Source: CAYSCW01 sp964449165
GTDB lineage: Bacteria > Acidobacteriota > Aminicenantia > Aminicenantales > Aminicenantaceae
Length of the DNA: 64,000 nt
Reading direction: 5' to 3'
Assembly: GCA_964449165.1 (NCBI GenBank)
Contig: CAYVAT010000013.1
Span: forward strand, 4,922 to 68,921
The notes below the pieces were generated by a model. The model worked only from the letters and a program-made list of their open reading frames with translations. It did no database searches and had not been told where the DNA came from. Positions within the stretch are counted from its first letter, which is position 1. Each line of letters begins with the position of its first letter. Shown here in pieces: positions 62,459-64,000 of this stretch. Position numbers and translations under genes: made by a program.

Positions 62459-62489
62459 TTGACATTTTTCGCCGGGAATTGTTTATTAT
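62459..62489 (+). promoter_or_regulatory. Promoter of lemA-htpX
   Basis: TTGACA (62459-62464) is followed by TTTATT with 17 bp or TATTAT with 19 bp (ending 62489). It is 29 bp upstream of the lemA ATG. Confidence 0.5.
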
Positions 62490-62518
62490 TTAGAAGCAAT
62501 TTCATAGAGGAGAAAAGA

Positions 62519-63073
62519 ATGGTAGCCTTGTGGATTTTAATTATCCTCATCGCAGTGGTCTTGTTCTTTGCTATCGGGGTCTACAACCGCCTGATAAATT
62601 TGAGGAACCGTTGCGATAACGCCTGGGCTCAGGTCGATGTTCAGCTCAGGCGGCGCTATGACCTCATCCCCAACCTTGTGGAGACGGTCAAGGGTTACGC
62701 CAAGCACGAAAGGGAGGTTTTCCAGAATGTAACTGAAGCCCGCGCCAAAGCCATAAACGCAGGAACCGTGAAAGAACAAGGTGAAGCAGAGAACATGCTT
62801 ACCGGTGCCTTGAAGTCTCTTTTTGCCGTTGTGGAAAATTATCCCGAGCTGAAGGCCAACCAGAATTTTCTGATGCTTCAGGAGGAGCTGGCCGGCACAG
62901 AAGGTAAAATCGCCTATGCCCGTCAATTCTACAATGATTCGGTGATGAAGTTTAACGTTAAGCAGGAAGTCTTCCCCTCCAACATCGTGGCCAATATGTT
63001 CAACTTCAAAGAGAAGGAATATTTTGAGATCGAAGAGCCCGAAGCCAGAGCCCCTGTGGAGGTGAAATTCTAG
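62519..63073 (+). CDS. lemA: LemA-family membrane protein
   Basis: 184 residues from ATG 62519, which has AGAGGAG upstream. The N-terminal membrane helix is WILIILIAVVLFFAIGVYN. VDVQLRRRYDLIPNLVETVKGYAKHE is the LemA signature. LemA is commonly paired with an HtpX-type protease, as here, and is thought to act in the envelope. Confidence 0.94.
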   Translation: MVALWILIILIAVVLFFAIGVYNRLINLRNRCDNAWAQVDVQLRRRYDLIPNLVETVKGYAKHEREVFQNVTEARAKAINAGTVKEQGEAENMLTGALKSLFAVVENYPELKANQNFLMLQEELAGTEGKIAYARQFYNDSVMKFNVKQEVFPSNIVANMFNFKEKEYFEIEEPEARAPVEVKF

Positions 63074-63107
63074 GCTGAGTCTTTAGAGAGCGAACACCCG
63101 GCATCAA

Positions 63108-64000
63108 ATGTATGAACAGATCTCCCGCAACAAGTGGAAATCCTTTTTCCTGGTCCTTTTTTTTCTCTGCTTGATCTTTGCTCTGGCCTGGGCTTTTGGA
63201 GAGCTCACGCACTTAGGCCCTTATGGATTGGTCTTGGCTGCTGTTATCGCAGTAGCGATGACATGGGGGAGTTATTATGCCAGTGACAAGATCGTCCTGG
63301 CAATAAGCCGGGCCAAGCCAGTAGAGAAAAAGGATTATCCTTATCTCTACAATGTTGTGGAGGGATTGGCCATCGCCGCTGGCCTTCCCAAGCCTCGCTG
63401 TTACATCATCGATGACACAGCGCCCAATGCTTTTGCTTCTGGGCGAAATCCTGAACATTCCGTGATTGTGGTGACCAAGGGACTGCTGGAAAAGCTGAAC
63501 CGGGCCGAACTGGAAGGGGTCATCGCCCATGAAATGTCGCACATCAAAAATTATGATGTCCTGGTGCAGACACTGGCCGTTGTCATGGTCGGAGTTGTGG
63601 TCCTGCTCAGCGACTGGATACTCCGAAGCTTCTTTTGGGGTGGCGGAAGGAAAAGAGGAAGGAGCAAGGGCAAGGGGAGCGGTGCCGAAATCATTATAGT
63701 TGTCGGTCTGGTGCTGGCTGTTGTGTCGCCGCTTGTTGCCCAGTTGATCCGGCTGGCGATTTCAAGGAAGAGGGAATTCCTGGCTGATGCGAATGGTGCG
63801 CTTCTTACCCGCTATCCTCCTGGACTGGCTTCTGCCCTCAGGAAGATTTCCGCAGATCGAGAGCCTTTGGAAGCAGCCAACAAAGCCACCGCTCACCTCT
63901 ATATCATAAATCCCCTTCTGGAACACAGAGGGAAGGTGAACAAACTCTTCAGTACTCATCCTCCTGTCGAAGAGCGAATCGCCGCCCTGGAGAAGATGTA
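63108..64000 (+). CDS. htpX: HtpX-like M48 membrane metalloprotease (3' end outside window)
   Basis: 297 codons are visible and the frame is still open at the window edge. Two N-terminal membrane segments (FFLVLFFLCLIFALAWAF; GLVLAAVIAVAMTW) are followed by PNAFASGR and the zinc motif HEMSH in GVIAHEMSHIKNYD. More membrane helices follow, then the third-ligand region REFLADANGA. The end STHPPVEERIAALEKM is the usual HtpX terminus, so only a base or a few codons may be missing. It degrades damaged membrane proteins. It follows lemA by 34 bp. Confidence 0.93.
   Translation, partial: MYEQISRNKWKSFFLVLFFLCLIFALAWAFGELTHLGPYGLVLAAVIAVAMTWGSYYASDKIVLAISRAKPVEKKDYPYLYNVVEGLAIAAGLPKPRCYIIDDTAPNAFASGRNPEHSVIVVTKGLLEKLNRAELEGVIAHEMSHIKNYDVLVQTLAVVMVGVVVLLSDWILRSFFWGGGRKRGRSKGKGSGAEIIIVVGLVLAVVSPLVAQLIRLAISRKREFLADANGALLTRYPPGLASALRKISADREPLEAANKATAHLYIINPLLEHRGKVNKLFSTHPPVEERIAALEKM

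Noticed and set aside
1..64000. CRISPR arrays, prophage, IS elements, rRNA genes, replication origin
   Set aside because: No regularly spaced direct repeats, transposase or phage-like genes, rRNA segments or DnaA-box clusters were found by reading the window.

Overview
The window looks like bacterial chromosome of moderate GC from an anaerobe. The best guess is the Aminicenantes/Acidobacteriota side of the tree. That guess rests on a VWFA-related protein of the kind abundant in Acidobacteria-like genomes, paired lipoprotein and outer-membrane barrel genes, a eukaryotic-type citrate synthase, and a large Hdr/hydrogenase inventory. It is inference, because no rRNA gene is present.

Region 1 (1-13527) is an electron-transfer district. 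A rightward cluster (1-7750) holds the end of an HdrA, two MvhD-like proteins, a DsrE-family protein, TusA, two incomplete and complementary HdrA-like flavoproteins, and two FrhB/FdhB-like iron-sulfur proteins. A leftward, visibly more AT-rich operon (13154-7747) encodes a complete HdrA, MvhD, the small and large subunits of a group 3c-type [NiFe] hydrogenase, and its maturation protease. Just upstream, an ArsR-type repressor gene and nested inverted repeats overlap the predicted operon promoter. No hdrB or hdrC is seen.

Region 2 (13836-22399) is a regulatory island. It has a PAS histidine kinase with a cysteine-bearing PAS domain, an NtrC-type sigma-54 activator, a near-perfect sigma-54 promoter, and a response regulator with a duplicated four-cysteine module. 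A tight leftward operon follows: DRTGG, HATPase, a HydS-like sensory [FeFe]-hydrogenase, DRTGG, PHP, HATPase. Next to it lies a decayed [NiFe]-hydrogenase large-subunit pseudogene with an in-frame amber codon. Together these suggest a hydrogen- or redox-sensing circuit beside the hydrogenase genes. This is the strongest candidate for an undescribed system.

Region 3 (22539-33596) carries a lipoprotein, tRNA-Lys and tRNA-Glu, two tandem outer-membrane barrels, an exported GH38 alpha-mannosidase, a VWFA-related protein, KH- and RRM-type RNA-binding proteins, a ferritin-like protein and tRNA-Val. Copies of a dispersed palindromic repeat lie in its intergenic spaces.

Region 4 (33649-51479) is mostly housekeeping: rplU-rpmA-obgE-nadD-rsfS, rlmH-dksA-like-comF, hsp20, rsmI, a split glutamine-dependent NAD synthetase, a DUF4388-DnaJ-TPR protein, ligA, murB, murA and small conserved genes.

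Region 5 (51567-64000) carries a Tat-exported creatinase-like M24 protein, an aldehyde dehydrogenase, and a leftward amino-acid metabolism gene set (homoserine dehydrogenase, a protein I do not recognise, an SDR lacking the usual Tyr/Lys, a cupin, an aminotransferase, a Cys/Met-metabolism PLP enzyme). It ends with citrate synthase, lemA and the start of an HtpX-type M48 protease cut by the window edge.
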